A stretch of 64,000 nucleotides of DNA from an uncultured Prevotellaceae bacterium (GTDB lineage Bacteria > Bacteroidota > Bacteroidia > Bacteroidales > Bacteroidaceae): NCBI GenBank assembly GCA_902778255.1, contig CACYXD010000018.1, positions 20,612 through 84,611 of the forward strand, given 5' to 3'. Under the pieces are notes generated by a model. The model did no database searches. It had not been told where the DNA came from and saw nothing but the letters and a program-made list of their open reading frames with translations. Below are positions 1-9,309 of this stretch, piece by piece. Numbering within the stretch: the stretch's first letter is position 1; every line of letters starts with the position of its first letter. A program made the position numbers and the translations under genes.

Positions 1-952
1 GCTGCGAGTCTTCGCCCACCAATACATTACTGCCCACGGTAACCGTCTCCTGATGTTCCGTATAGCTGTTCAATGTGATACACGGCACACCATTGAATGT
101 GGCTTCCTCGGCCACGTTGCCGCTATCGGTGATAATGCCTTTGGCATGAGCTGTTAACCAACCGAACTCCAAATATGAAAGTGGATTCTGCAACCTTATA
201 TTTGAATCTTGAAACTTTAAACTTGAAACTACTTTTAAAGCTTTGCCACGCAAAGGGGCGATGATAGGCGTATCGCCTGCGGCTTCAGACATCGCAGCAA
301 GCATCTGCTTCAACTTTTCCTCATCAGCCAAAAGGGCCTTACGATTGAGCGTGAAAACATAATAGGATTGAGGTAAGAGGTGAGGATTAAGAGGTTGACG
401 GAGGCGCTGGTGATTGAAGCGGAGAGTATCCATCAGAATATTGCCCACCATATAAGTATTGTTGCCATCGGACTGTTCACGACTGGCTACGCTGTTGCTT
501 TTTACGCCTGCCGTAAAAAGATAGTCACTAAGGGCATCAATGACCAAGCGGTTCACCTCTTTAGGCATGTTCATATCAAACGAACGAGTACCTGCCACGA
601 GATGAGCCAGCTTAATACCGCGCTTCTTGGTAACGATCGCAGCAGCCATCGTAGAGGCCAGATCATCAACCACGATCACCACATCAGCGGGATTTGTATC
701 TAGATAAGCATCGAAATGGGCCATCACACGACTAGTAATCTCGTTCAGGCTAGTACTGTCAACGCCAAAGAAAACTGAGGGACAAGGCATCTGAAGATCC
801 TCAAAGAGTGAGGGCTCCAATGTAGGATCATTCTCACGACCTGTATAAACCAGTTCATACTCAGCTCCCTCAGCCTTCCCAATGGCACGAATCAAAGGTG
901 CCACCTTTACGAAATTTGGGCGTGCGCCCGCAACAATGCAGATCTTTCTCAT
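1..952 (-). CDS. wecB: UDP-N-acetylglucosamine 2-epimerase, 3' end cut by window edge
   Basis: Open frame running off the left edge; 317 codons are visible from the ATG at 952. The enzyme interconverts UDP-GlcNAc and UDP-ManNAc for surface polysaccharide synthesis in the cytoplasm. The N-terminus has the family motif ARPNFVKVAPLIRA. Near residue 115 is HLVAGTRSFD, equivalent to the usual HVEAGLRS. Further on is TDSGNVAEEATFNGVPC, the UDP-binding TDSGGxQEE block. The start overlaps the stop of the upstream TPR gene by four bases (ATGA), so translation is probably coupled and the gene is probably the last of a gyrA-led run. Oddity: about 30 bp at 203-232 consist of a repeated TTTCAAG-like word read in frame (residues near VVSSLKFQDSNIRL), which looks like an insertion between two conserved blocks. 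Confidence 0.88.
   Translation of the reverse strand, partial: MRKICIVAGARPNFVKVAPLIRAIGKAEGAEYELVYTGRENDPTLEPSLFEDLQMPCPSVFFGVDSTSLNEITSRVMAHFDAYLDTNPADVVIVVDDLASTMAAAIVTKKRGIKLAHLVAGTRSFDMNMPKEVNRLVIDALSDYLFTAGVKSNSVASREQSDGNNTYMVGNILMDTLRFNHQRLRQPLNPHLLPQSYYVFTLNRKALLADEEKLKQMLAAMSEAAGDTPIIAPLRGKALKVVSSLKFQDSNIRLQNPLSYLEFGWLTAHAKGIITDSGNVAEEATFNGVPCITLNSYTEHQETVTVGSNVLVGEDSQ
203..232. repeat. TTTCAAGT-type word repeat inside wecB
   Basis: On the minus strand the words GTTTCAAG, TTTAAAG and TTTCAAG follow one another, unlike the codon use around them. The frame stays open. It resembles the short AT-rich word repeats seen between genes elsewhere in this window. Confidence 0.5.
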
Positions 953-2121
953 TTCTTCAACAATCTGTCAATCTCGTCAAACTGCTTACCCATATTCAGA
1001 TTCAAATAGATACGGTAGAGTACCGGTGCCCACTTATCCTTATCCTGAGGCATCAGTTTACGATAGTGCTCTATATATGGACAGGCCTTCTGATAAGCCT
1101 GTTTGATCAGTTTTTTCTCTTTATGGTCAGTCAGCCGCTCAGCGATATTGACGTATGCCGTACCCGCATTAAAATAAGGTTCTGCAAGATTTGGGTTAAC
1201 TTCAATGAGTCGCTCGCTATACTTGATGCTCTCGGCATAGCGCTCCATACGCAACAGCGTGGTGGACTTAGCAAAGAGGAAAAGTTCGCTCGATGGGTTT
1301 ACCATCAGTGCACTGTCAGCCAAAGCAAGGGCTTTCTCATTCTGTCCAGCAGCAGTGTATGCATCCATCAGGCGAGGAAAGAAATAATGGAACTTCGGGT
1401 AGCGCCGGAAGCCTTCTTCCAACGTTTTGATATACAATTCGTCATCGTTCAGCCATTTACGAGCCTCGGCAACAAACTGCAATGTAAAGTCGGCCTTACC
1501 GGTATCTTTCAAAGCCAGCTTATGATAGCGAAGCGTGAGCACAGCATCTTGCTGCTTATAGCCGCAATAGGTAGCCCAATAGGCTGCCTCGGGCAGTCGT
1601 GTATCAAGCGAATCGTATCTGTAGCCCTCGAACAGCGGTTGACGCACGCAATCGAGATAGGCCTCATAATAAGGAAAGGCCTCTTTCCACTTGTTTTTCC
1701 TGAGCAGGAAAGAACCACCATTAAAGATATTCGGCCGTATGCTGTTCAGCTGTTCAGCATGATTTTTGCGATTGTCAGTTGTCAAACTGTCAATCGTCTC
1801 AGCAATTTTCAATAGCTGAAGAGCCTTTACAAAGAAGGCTACCGTGTCGTATTGCTGTTTTAAGTATAATTTCTCGTTGCCCTGCTCATACTGTCCAAGC
1901 ACGGCATCGTAATAGGCCAGCCATATCTTCTTATTGGTACGGTTGGTCGAATCTTTCAGCAGAGTAGCCAATGTTTTCTCTGCATCAGCGTATTTGCCAC
2001 TCTTGATAGACGACCGTGCTTGACTTAGCTCCTGACGAACGGAACTCGCCTTCGTCTTTTGAGCCATCAAGCACGGTGTCATCATTAGTAAGAGAAGCGT
2101 AACTGCAATGAGTTGCTTCAT
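949..2121 (-). CDS. secreted tetratricopeptide-repeat protein
   Basis: 390 residues. The first 20 or so form a signal peptide (MKQLIAVTLLLLMMTPCLMA, then Q). The mature part is helical with TPR-like units, clearest around residues 275-320, where RYAESIKYSERLIEVNPN and then AEPYFNAGTAYVNIA give the Trp/Leu/Ala-Tyr-Pro TPR spacing. It is probably periplasmic or envelope-associated, and its partner is unknown. It is a paralogue of the next upstream gene: both share a C-terminal plan in which a TPR pair is followed by a short helical motif ending near LYxIYxxLxxxxKxDE. The gap to that gene is 21 bp, and the stop overlaps the wecB start. No function beyond protein-protein interaction can be read from the sequence. 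Confidence 0.8.
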   Translation of the reverse strand: MKQLIAVTLLLLMMTPCLMAQKTKASSVRQELSQARSSIKSGKYADAEKTLATLLKDSTNRTNKKIWLAYYDAVLGQYEQGNEKLYLKQQYDTVAFFVKALQLLKIAETIDSLTTDNRKNHAEQLNSIRPNIFNGGSFLLRKNKWKEAFPYYEAYLDCVRQPLFEGYRYDSLDTRLPEAAYWATYCGYKQQDAVLTLRYHKLALKDTGKADFTLQFVAEARKWLNDDELYIKTLEEGFRRYPKFHYFFPRLMDAYTAAGQNEKALALADSALMVNPSSELFLFAKSTTLLRMERYAESIKYSERLIEVNPNLAEPYFNAGTAYVNIAERLTDHKEKKLIKQAYQKACPYIEHYRKLMPQDKDKWAPVLYRIYLNLNMGKQFDEIDRLLKK

Positions 2122-2142
2122 TCTTGAATTTAAGGGTTTTTA

Positions 2143-3402
2143 TTAGTTTCCACCATTGACAATGGCCTCCATCTCGTCAGACTTCGCCTTGTTGCCCAGT
2201 GAATAATAAATCTGATAGAGAGGATATGCCCACTTCACTTTCTCACGATCTGGGTCCAGTTCCTTGGCACGTTCCAGGAAAGGAAGAGCCTCGTTCAAGA
2301 TTTCCTTCACCTTGTCAGCATTGACTTTGGTCAGACCACCAGTGTTTTTATCGGCCAGTTTATCCTTCAGTTCAATAGCCTTACCGTTCAGACATACACC
2401 AGCATTGAAAATACACTGGATAAAGTCTGGATCAATCTCGATAGCCTTCTTGTAAGACTCTACGGCTGCGTCCCACTCACGGTCATTCATCTGCACCTCG
2501 CCTTTCAGAGCCCATGCCATTTTATTCTCTGGATTCAGAGTAATCTCTTCCTCAGCCCATTCTGCCAAAGCTTTTTGGTTATTAGAACGGGTATAATACT
2601 CCATCAACAGGTTGAAAAAGCGCTCCTCCTCTGGATTCTCTTTGTGTAGATTCTTGAGGGTATTAACATAATCCAGCGAGTCAGCAGCCGACTTCATCGT
2701 CTCTTTCTTTGAGAAAAGCAGGATCTCACTGGCCTCAGAAGCCTTCTTTGGATCCTGGGCTGCGAGGTTAGCATACTTCACTGCGGCAGCATAATCCTTC
2801 ATCTGATAAGCTACCAGGCCAGCATAATAGGCAATCTCTGAACGATACTGATCTTTACTGAGATCAGAAACCTCTACGAAACCAGTAAACAAGGGATTCT
2901 CAGGACTATCAAGATAGAGCGCCCACTTTGCAAGAGCACCCTCCATATTCTTATGATTGTAATCAAAGAGTCCTGCATTAATCAGGTTCAGACGTATGTT
3001 CTGCATACGCTGCTGGTTGGCTTGACGGAAGCGGATTTTAACCTTTCCTTTCTCATTGGGTTGGATATCATACTTGTCACACTCAATAGCAGCTTTCAAA
3101 GCCTCATAGGCAGCAGTGTTCATTCCCAGCGTATCGAAGGGCACATTCTTACCAGCCACCTGATTCTCGAGCATTGAACTCTGAATAGCAGAGAACTTAC
3201 CTGCCATGATATCTGTCTGGAGATTCCAGGCAGCGGCTTTGTCGGTTGTAGCATCTGAGGTCAGAGCAGGAGCCAATGTGGCAGCAGCCTGATCAAAATC
3301 ACCTGCAGAGAATTGCTTCTTGGCTTGTTTTACCAAGTCTTCTTGAGCAAAAGCGGTGGTGGCAGCACCTGCCATCAGAGCCATGATCATCAACTTTTTC
3401 AT
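2143..3402 (-). CDS. secreted tetratricopeptide-repeat protein
   Basis: 419 residues with a clear signal peptide (MKKLMIMALMAGAATTAFA before QED). Several TPR-like helical pairs follow; the best is near residues 315-345 (EWDAAVESYKKAIEIDPDF, then IQCIFNAGVCL). It is paralogous to the 390-residue protein encoded directly downstream, which suggests a tandem duplication. It lies 25 bp downstream of gyrA on the same strand with no promoter box in the gap, so it is probably cotranscribed with gyrA. Members of this type are common in Bacteroidales, usually next to gyrA, and lack an assigned biochemical role. Confidence 0.8.
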   Translation of the reverse strand: MKKLMIMALMAGAATTAFAQEDLVKQAKKQFSAGDFDQAAATLAPALTSDATTDKAAAWNLQTDIMAGKFSAIQSSMLENQVAGKNVPFDTLGMNTAAYEALKAAIECDKYDIQPNEKGKVKIRFRQANQQRMQNIRLNLINAGLFDYNHKNMEGALAKWALYLDSPENPLFTGFVEVSDLSKDQYRSEIAYYAGLVAYQMKDYAAAVKYANLAAQDPKKASEASEILLFSKKETMKSAADSLDYVNTLKNLHKENPEEERFFNLLMEYYTRSNNQKALAEWAEEEITLNPENKMAWALKGEVQMNDREWDAAVESYKKAIEIDPDFIQCIFNAGVCLNGKAIELKDKLADKNTGGLTKVNADKVKEILNEALPFLERAKELDPDREKVKWAYPLYQIYYSLGNKAKSDEMEAIVNGGN

Positions 3403-3427
3403 AATCTTCAGTTATTAGTTAAACGAT

Positions 3428-5989
3428 TTATTCATTATTTGTTTCTGGAGTTTCCTGAATTTCCATATTTTCAGAAGTCTCCAAGTTCTCCTGTTCCTCG
3501 GCCAGTTCCTCCTCGGTAGCTTTCTGCACCTTGCAGACGCTGGCGATGGTATCGTTCTTCTTCGTCAAGTTAATCAAACGAACGCCCTGAGTAGCACGGC
3601 CCATGACACGCACTTCACTCACGTTCAGGCGAATCAGAATACCACTCTTATTGATAATCATCAAGTCGTTCTCGTCGGTCACCACTTTGATAGCCACCAA
3701 TCGACCGGTCTTTTCTGTGATAGCGAGGGTCTTCACGCCTTTGGTACCACGATTGGTGATACGATAGTCCTCGATATCCGAACGCTTACCATAACCGTTC
3801 TCGCTGACCACCATAATGGTCTCTGTCTGAGGATCGTTCACGCATACCATGCCTACCACCTCGTCATCACCACCATCAAGACGCATACCAATCACACCAG
3901 TTGACACACGACCCATAGTACGAACAGCTTCCTCGTTGAAGCGAACAGCACGTCCATTGCGGTTAGCCAGAAGAATTTCGTTATGACCATTGGTCAAGCG
4001 GACGCCTACCACTTGGTCGCCCTCGTTGATATTGATTGCGCGAACACCGGCAGCACGCACGTTGCGATAATCATACAGACAGGTCTTCTTGATGACACCC
4101 TGTTTGGTAGCAAACATCACGAAGTGTGACTTTAGGAACTCCTCATCGTTGAAGTTCTTGACGCGCAGCACAGCATTGATAGCATCATCGGGCTCAATAT
4201 TCAACATATTCTGAATAGCACGCCCCTTAGAGTTGCGGTCGCCTTCAGGAATCTCGTAGCACTTCTGCCAGTAACAGCGTCCCTTCTGCGTGAAGAACAG
4301 CAACGTATTGTGCATCGTGGCTGGATAGATATACTCAGTGAAGTCGTTATCACGATGACGTGCACCCTTAGCCCCCAGTCCACCACGGCTCTGAGCATGG
4401 AAGTCGCTCAGCGGTGTGCGCTTAATATAACCCATATGGCTGATGGTGATGACCACGGGGTCGTCGGGATAGAAGTCCTCAGCATTAAACTCATGATCGA
4501 AGGGGATAATCTCTGTCTTACGTTCGTCGCCATACTTCTCCTTCACCTCCAGCAGGTCTTCCTTCATCACCTGCTTACAACGCTCAGGATTATTCAGTAT
4601 CTCTTCCAGATCGGCAATGAGTTTCATCAAGTCGTCATACTCCTGATGCAACTGGTCAACACGCAGACCGGTCAATTGGCTCAGACGCATGTCGACGATA
4701 GCCTTCGACTGCAATTCATCCAAGTCAAAGCGTTTCTCCAAGTTGCGTTGGGCATCGGTAGGAGTTGCCGACTGGCGGATGATGTGCACCACCTCGTCGA
4801 TATTGTTCACGGCAATAATCAAGCCTTCCAAAATATGGGCGCGCTCCTGTGCCTTTTTCAGGTCGTACTTGGTGCGACGGATAGTCACCTCATGACGATG
4901 CTCAATGAAGTAGCGGATGCACTCACGCAGGCTGAGCAACTTCGGGCGCATCTTGCCGTGTGTGCCAGGAATGGGTACTAGGGCAATATTGTTCACAGAG
5001 AACGAGCTCTGCAGGGCCGTCATCTTGAACAGTTTATTCAGAATCACGTTGGCATTGGCATCGCGCTTGACGTCAACCACGATACGCATTCCCTGACGAC
5101 CTGATTCATCGTTTACATTAGAGATACCCTCAATCTTATGCTGGGTAGCCAAATCGGCGATATATGCCACGAGGTCGGCCTTGTTCACACCATAAGGAAT
5201 CTCGGTGACCACAATCTTATCATGCTGTTCGCCGGCCTCAATCTCGGCCTTGGCACGCATCACGATACGACCGCGACCAGTCTCATAGGCATCCTTCACG
5301 CCCTGCAGACCATAGATATAAGCACCTGTAGGAAAGTCTGGACCTGGGATATACTGCATCAAGCCCTCGCAGTCAATCTCAGGATTATCAATAAAGGCGC
5401 AGCAGCCATCAATCACCTCACCCAAGTTGTGGGTAGGCATATTCGTAGCCATACCTACAGCAATACCATTACCACCGTTAACCAGCAGGTTGGGCACCTT
5501 CGTAGGCATCACACTTGGTTCCAGCAACGTATTATCGAAGTTGGGATCCATATCCACGGTATCCTTCTCCAGGTCGTCCATGATGTGCTCACCCATCTTT
5601 GAGAGGCGGCACTCTGTGTAACGCATGGCAGCAGGTGAGTCACCGTCCACTGAGCCGAAGTTACCCTGACCATCAACCAGCATGTAGCGCATGTTCCATT
5701 CCTGACCCATACGCACCAAGGCACCATATACAGATGAGTCGCCGTGGGGGTGGTACTTACCGAGCACCTCACCAACAACGCGCGCACACTTCTTGTGGGG
5801 CTTGTCGCTGGTGTTACCAATGCCCATCATACCATAAAGAATACGGCGATGCACAGGTTTAAATCCATCACGAACATCAGGAAGGGCACGTGCCACAATC
5901 ACGGACATCGAATAGTCGATGTACGAAGACTTCATCTCTTCCTCGATGTTAATCTTCAAAATTCTGTCGTTGTCAATCGTCTGATCCAC
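3428..5989 (-). CDS. gyrA: DNA gyrase subunit A
   Basis: 853 residues. This is the breakage-reunion subunit of type II topoisomerase, partner of GyrB. The start is GTG at 5989; it places the conserved block RILKINIEEEMKSSYIDYS at residues 9-27, as in other GyrA, and a stop codon lies just upstream. The quinolone-determining segment is KYHPHGDSSVYGALVRMGQ (residues 78-96). The catalytic tyrosine is Tyr124 in AAMRYTE. A GyrA-box-like QSRGGLGAKG precedes the six-bladed C-terminal DNA-wrapping domain. The last 30 residues are acidic (many Glu). Serine is kept at the position equivalent to E. coli Ser83, and glycine sits at the Asp87 equivalent. A -7 box lies at 6116-6123, giving a leader of about 120 nt. 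Two TPR genes and wecB follow in the same direction. Confidence 0.97.
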   Translation of the reverse strand: MDQTIDNDRILKINIEEEMKSSYIDYSMSVIVARALPDVRDGFKPVHRRILYGMMGIGNTSDKPHKKCARVVGEVLGKYHPHGDSSVYGALVRMGQEWNMRYMLVDGQGNFGSVDGDSPAAMRYTECRLSKMGEHIMDDLEKDTVDMDPNFDNTLLEPSVMPTKVPNLLVNGGNGIAVGMATNMPTHNLGEVIDGCCAFIDNPEIDCEGLMQYIPGPDFPTGAYIYGLQGVKDAYETGRGRIVMRAKAEIEAGEQHDKIVVTEIPYGVNKADLVAYIADLATQHKIEGISNVNDESGRQGMRIVVDVKRDANANVILNKLFKMTALQSSFSVNNIALVPIPGTHGKMRPKLLSLRECIRYFIEHRHEVTIRRTKYDLKKAQERAHILEGLIIAVNNIDEVVHIIRQSATPTDAQRNLEKRFDLDELQSKAIVDMRLSQLTGLRVDQLHQEYDDLMKLIADLEEILNNPERCKQVMKEDLLEVKEKYGDERKTEIIPFDHEFNAEDFYPDDPVVITISHMGYIKRTPLSDFHAQSRGGLGAKGARHRDNDFTEYIYPATMHNTLLFFTQKGRCYWQKCYEIPEGDRNSKGRAIQNMLNIEPDDAINAVLRVKNFNDEEFLKSHFVMFATKQGVIKKTCLYDYRNVRAAGVRAININEGDQVVGVRLTNGHNEILLANRNGRAVRFNEEAVRTMGRVSTGVIGMRLDGGDDEVVGMVCVNDPQTETIMVVSENGYGKRSDIEDYRITNRGTKGVKTLAITEKTGRLVAIKVVTDENDLMIINKSGILIRLNVSEVRVMGRATQGVRLINLTKKNDTIASVCKVQKATEEELAEEQENLETSENMEIQETPETNNE

Positions 5990-6115
5990 TGTCTAATTTT
6001 CTATTATTATAATACTATTTACAATTTATTTTCCAACTGGGCTATTTTTCCCAATTTCACGTTTAAGGCTATTTTTAAGCCCGCTGACGCGTTTTTGCCT
6101 TTTTCGTTCAGCGTA

Positions 6116-6123
6116 CAAAGGTA
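6116..6123 (-). promoter_or_regulatory. -7 promoter box of gyrA
   Basis: TACCTTTG on the minus strand, matching the Bacteroidetes TAnnTTTG consensus, about 127 nt upstream of the GTG start. The intervening leader is AT-rich and repeats the word AAAAATAGCC twice. Confidence 0.6.
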
Positions 6124-6144
6124 CGAAAAATATTAAAATTATAA

Positions 6145-6205
6145 AAGGAAAAAGGTAAAAAAGAAAGGAAATACTATCCTTTTTTTACTTTTTTACCTTT
6201 TCACC
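6145..6205 (-). terminator. hairpin downstream of the DUF5715-type gene
   Basis: Arms of the type AAAAGGTAAAAAAG...AAGGA and TCCTTT...CTTTTTTACCTTTT face each other around ATACTA, giving a long A/T-rich stem with a small bulge. It starts about 20 nt after the stop at 6225 and precedes the gyrA promoter. The same AAGGTAAAA word recurs several times, so it may equally be a word repeat without a termination role. Confidence 0.45.
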
Positions 6206-6224
6206 CTTTTACCTTTTTGTTTTT

Positions 6225-7040
6225 TCACCTTACGGTCATGTGAAAACAGCCTTGTTTTACTTCGTATTTAATATAACAGCGTTTTTGTTGACGCATATCG
6301 TTAAGCACCTCACTCAGAATAAACTTCAACGAGTCGTTGCGCACCTCACGCCGGTGCGGCCCGTCAGGATCCTCCACCGTCTGATAGCGGTTATAGCAAA
6401 TGTCTATCGTCGTGCCATAGAGGTGGCATGAGTTCTCCGTAGCATTCCCGTTGTGTCGGCGCAACTTCGCTACATCTTCCTGAGTACGCAGCACACTGGT
6501 CACGATGAAGCGATGCATGGGAACCCCCTTTACCTGCAGACTATCAAAGAAAGCCTGTCCGATATCCTGCAACAGAATGGCGGCGCGGGGTACCAGATAG
6601 GGAATGCTGCTGTGTAGCGGGTCTATAATATAATAAGGTGAACAGCCTATATAGACCAATTCGTCCTTTCTGGCCTCTGCATCCTGACGATTCTTCACCG
6701 GCTTCACTCCCCAGCGATTGGCAGCAGTCAGCTGCACGCTATTACTATCGGGAAACGCCTTCTGATAACTCGGCACGCTCTTGATCCGATGAGGACGCTC
6801 ACCGTCTGCCAAGTAGCGTGTTGAAACAGGTCTGTTGACTTCCAAAGTCTCACTCGATACGTCGGACTCACTGGGAGTTTGCGATATTTGTGTAGAATCA
6901 ACCCGAAGGCTGTCGGTTGCCTCATCCGAAACGAGATGCGTCGCAATACCAGGCGCAACACATTTCACCAAGGCCAGAACAATGACCACGACGCCAAAGA
7001 CTTCCAAAAATCTATACTTACGATATTCCTGATCCATCAC
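6225..7040 (-). CDS. membrane-anchored DUF5715-type protein (possible M15-like peptidase fold)
   Basis: 271 residues. One N-terminal membrane segment (about residues 12-32, FLEVFGVVVIVLALVKCVAP) is followed by a Ser/Thr/Asp-rich linker and a globular domain. The globular part has NSCHLYGTTIDICYN near residue 210 and ends in GCFHMTVR. The spacing of SxHxxGxxxD and a C-terminal His resembles the zinc ligands of M15 D,D-peptidases, so a wall-related role is possible. That is inference; Bacteroidales proteins of this shape are usually listed as DUF5715. The start ATG at 7040 lies 6 bp after the stop of the upstream small gene, so the two form an operon. Confidence 0.65.
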   Translation of the reverse strand: MMDQEYRKYRFLEVFGVVVIVLALVKCVAPGIATHLVSDEATDSLRVDSTQISQTPSESDVSSETLEVNRPVSTRYLADGERPHRIKSVPSYQKAFPDSNSVQLTAANRWGVKPVKNRQDAEARKDELVYIGCSPYYIIDPLHSSIPYLVPRAAILLQDIGQAFFDSLQVKGVPMHRFIVTSVLRTQEDVAKLRRHNGNATENSCHLYGTTIDICYNRYQTVEDPDGPHRREVRNDSLKFILSEVLNDMRQQKRCYIKYEVKQGCFHMTVR

Positions 7041-7046
7041 CGTCTC

Positions 7047-7406
7047 TTATCTTATCACACGCATCACGTCCTCTTCGTCTGCAAGGACAAAAACTTTTCC
7101 AAAAGTGCCAACTGTGATGGGAAGAGACTGTCCATGAAAACTAACCATTCCCACAGAAACGACAAGATAATCATCGACCTGCATGTTACTCTGCAGGAAA
7201 CTGCCTGCTGCACTCATTGCCACATCCGTTCCCATCGTAGCATACTCCTTTGGCAACGGCATATTGGCCACTTCACGCCCCACTACTTTCATGACGATTT
7301 CCCTCACTGCTGCCTGATGTTCCCAAGGCTCCGGTTTAGTGAGCGCCATTGCCACCAACGTTATAATCGCTGCAAAAGTCAAAAACACAAATACTTTCTT
7401 TGCCAT
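7047..7406 (-). CDS. small membrane protein, DUF4359-like
   Basis: 119 residues from ATG at 7406. The longer frame upstream of that ATG would overlap the promoter box and is not used. An N-terminal hydrophobic segment (KVFVFLTFAAIITLVAMAL) is a signal anchor. The rest contains VDDYLVVSVGMVSFHGQ and then TVGTFGKVFVL, which recalls the DUF4359 pattern of a short beta-rich protein; the assignment is from memory of the family and is tentative. It is the first gene of a two-gene unit with the DUF5715-type protein. Function unknown, probably envelope. Confidence 0.6.
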   Translation of the reverse strand: MAKKVFVFLTFAAIITLVAMALTKPEPWEHQAAVREIVMKVVGREVANMPLPKEYATMGTDVAMSAAGSFLQSNMQVDDYLVVSVGMVSFHGQSLPITVGTFGKVFVLADEEDVMRVIR

Positions 7407-7434
7407 TTCCCACCTTCTTTTTCGTTTCTGTGTG

Positions 7435-7442
7435 CAAAGGTA
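7435..7442 (-). promoter_or_regulatory. -7 promoter box of the DUF4359-like gene
   Basis: TACCTTTG on the minus strand, 29 nt upstream of the ATG at 7406. It forms a divergent pair with the lysS promoter 50 bp away. Confidence 0.65.
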
Positions 7443-7485
7443 CAAAAAATATATCAAATTAACTGACAAATTCAGAATTTATTCG

Positions 7486-7493
7486 TAACTTTG
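7486..7493 (+). promoter_or_regulatory. -7 promoter box of lysS
   Basis: TAACTTTG followed by CACCC, 32 nt upstream of the lysS ATG; matches TAnnTTTG. Confidence 0.7.
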
Positions 7494-7524
7494 CACCCAA
7501 ATTGCAAACATCCGAATATAAAAC

Positions 7525-9309
7525 ATGAACATACTTGAGCTGAGCGAACAAGAAATTCTTCGTCGACAGTCGCTCGACGAGCTGCGCAAGATGGGCATCA
7601 ATCCCTACCCTGCTGCAGAATACCCCGTAAATGCATGGAGCACCGATATCATTGAAAACTTCGAGGACTTACCTGTCATAGGAAAGGATGAAGAAGGCAA
7701 CGATGTGCGTGAGACGGCTACACCAGAAAATAGCCGCATGGTCAGCATTGCAGGCCGTATCATGAGCAAGAGCATCATGGGCAAGGCTGCCTTTGCCAAG
7801 TTGCAGGACTCTAAGGGGCGTATTCAGGTTTATGTACAGCGTGATGCCATCTGCCCAAATGAAAACAAGGATCTTTACAATGTTGTCTTTAAGAAACTCC
7901 TTGACCTGGGCGACTTCATTGGTGTGAAGGGTTATGTGTTCCGCACAAAGACTGGCGAGATCAGTGTTCACGTCTTGGAACTGACCGTATTGAGCAAGAG
8001 TCTGAAGCCCCTGCCTGTGGTAAAGACTGATGCCGACGGCAAGGTGTACGACGCATTCGATGATCCCGAGTTGCGCTACCGCCAGCGCTATGTGGATCTA
8101 GTAGTGAATGCAGGCGTGAAAGAGACTTTCCTGAAACGCGCCACCATCATCCGCACGATGCGTCGTATCCTCGACGAGGCCGGCTACACAGAGGTTGACA
8201 CGCCTATTCTGCAAAATATCGCAGGTGGTGCATCAGCCCGCCCATTCATCACCCACTTCAATGCCCTGAATCAGGACATGTATATGCGCATTGCTACAGA
8301 GCTCTACCTGAAGCGCCTGATTGTTGGTGGTTTCGAGGGTGTATACGAGATGGGCAAGAACTTCCGTAACGAAGGCATGGACAAGACTCACAACCCTGAG
8401 TTCACTTGCATGGAGCTCTACGTGAGCTATAAGGACCTATTGTGGGGTATGGACTTCACAGAAAAGATGCTGGAGGAGATCTGTACAGCCGTAAATGGCA
8501 AGCCCGAGGTTGAGATCGATGGCAACATCATCTCGTTCAAAGCTCCATTCCGTCGCCTGCCTATCCTCGACGCTATCAAGGAGAAGACCGGCTTTGACTG
8601 TGATGGCAAGACTGAGGACGAGATTCGTGCTTTCTGCCTCTCTAAGGGCATGGATGTTGACGAGACCATGGGTAAGGGTAAGCTTATCGACGAGCTCTTT
8701 GGTGAGTTCTGCGAGGGTACCTTCATCCAGCCTACCTTTATCACCGACTATCCTGTTGAGATGTCACCACTTACCAAGATGCACCGCAGCAAACCAGGTC
8801 TCACTGAGCGTTTCGAGCTGATGGTTAATGGTAAGGAGTTGGCTAACGCCTATTCCGAGTTGAACGATCCTATCGATCAAGAGGAGCGTTTCATCGAGCA
8901 GATGAAACTTGCCGATAAGGGCGACGACGAGGCTATGATCATCGATCACGACTTCCTGCGCGCTTTGCAGTATGGTATGCCTCCTACATTCGGTATCGGT
9001 ATCGGTATCGACCGCTTGGTGATGCTGATGACAGGTAAGTTCGCTATCGGTGAGGTCATGCTGTTCCCACAGATGAAACCTGAGAAGAAAGCGCCTCAGA
9101 GTAGCATTCAAGAATGGGAGGCCATCGGTGTGCCTGAGAATTGGGCCTACGTATTGCGCAAGGCAGGTTTCTATCTCATCCAGGATATCAAGGACGAGAA
9201 GGCACAGGGCTTGCAGCAGAAGATTGGCGAGATTAACAAGAAGTTCAAGCTGAACTACGAGAAGCCATCATTGGACGAAGTTCAGAGTTGGATAGATAAA
9301 GCACAATAA
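7525..9309 (+). CDS. lysS: lysyl-tRNA synthetase, class II
   Basis: 594 residues. It charges tRNA-Lys in the cytoplasm. The N-terminal OB-fold anticodon-binding domain spans about residues 65-175 (GRIMSKSIMGKAAFAKLQD). The catalytic core follows, with motif 1 near residue 215, motif 2 FRNEGMDKTHNPEFTCMELY near 280 and motif 3 FGIGIGIDRLVMLM near 500. A C-terminal extension of about 70 residues after MLFPQMKPE (from ENWAYVLRKAGFYLI to the end) is not part of the E. coli enzyme; it looks like a small helical domain and is, as far as I recall, shared by Bacteroidetes LysRS. The stop overlaps the gpsA start (TAATG), so the two are translationally coupled. Confidence 0.97.
   Translation: MNILELSEQEILRRQSLDELRKMGINPYPAAEYPVNAWSTDIIENFEDLPVIGKDEEGNDVRETATPENSRMVSIAGRIMSKSIMGKAAFAKLQDSKGRIQVYVQRDAICPNENKDLYNVVFKKLLDLGDFIGVKGYVFRTKTGEISVHVLELTVLSKSLKPLPVVKTDADGKVYDAFDDPELRYRQRYVDLVVNAGVKETFLKRATIIRTMRRILDEAGYTEVDTPILQNIAGGASARPFITHFNALNQDMYMRIATELYLKRLIVGGFEGVYEMGKNFRNEGMDKTHNPEFTCMELYVSYKDLLWGMDFTEKMLEEICTAVNGKPEVEIDGNIISFKAPFRRLPILDAIKEKTGFDCDGKTEDEIRAFCLSKGMDVDETMGKGKLIDELFGEFCEGTFIQPTFITDYPVEMSPLTKMHRSKPGLTERFELMVNGKELANAYSELNDPIDQEERFIEQMKLADKGDDEAMIIDHDFLRALQYGMPPTFGIGIGIDRLVMLMTGKFAIGEVMLFPQMKPEKKAPQSSIQEWEAIGVPENWAYVLRKAGFYLIQDIKDEKAQGLQQKIGEINKKFKLNYEKPSLDEVQSWIDKAQ

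Noticed and set aside
5720-5750. Quinolone-resistance change in GyrA (Gly at the Asp87 equivalent)
   Set aside because: Ser at the Ser83 equivalent is wild type, and the Gly may be normal for this lineage; without relatives for comparison it is not evidence of resistance.
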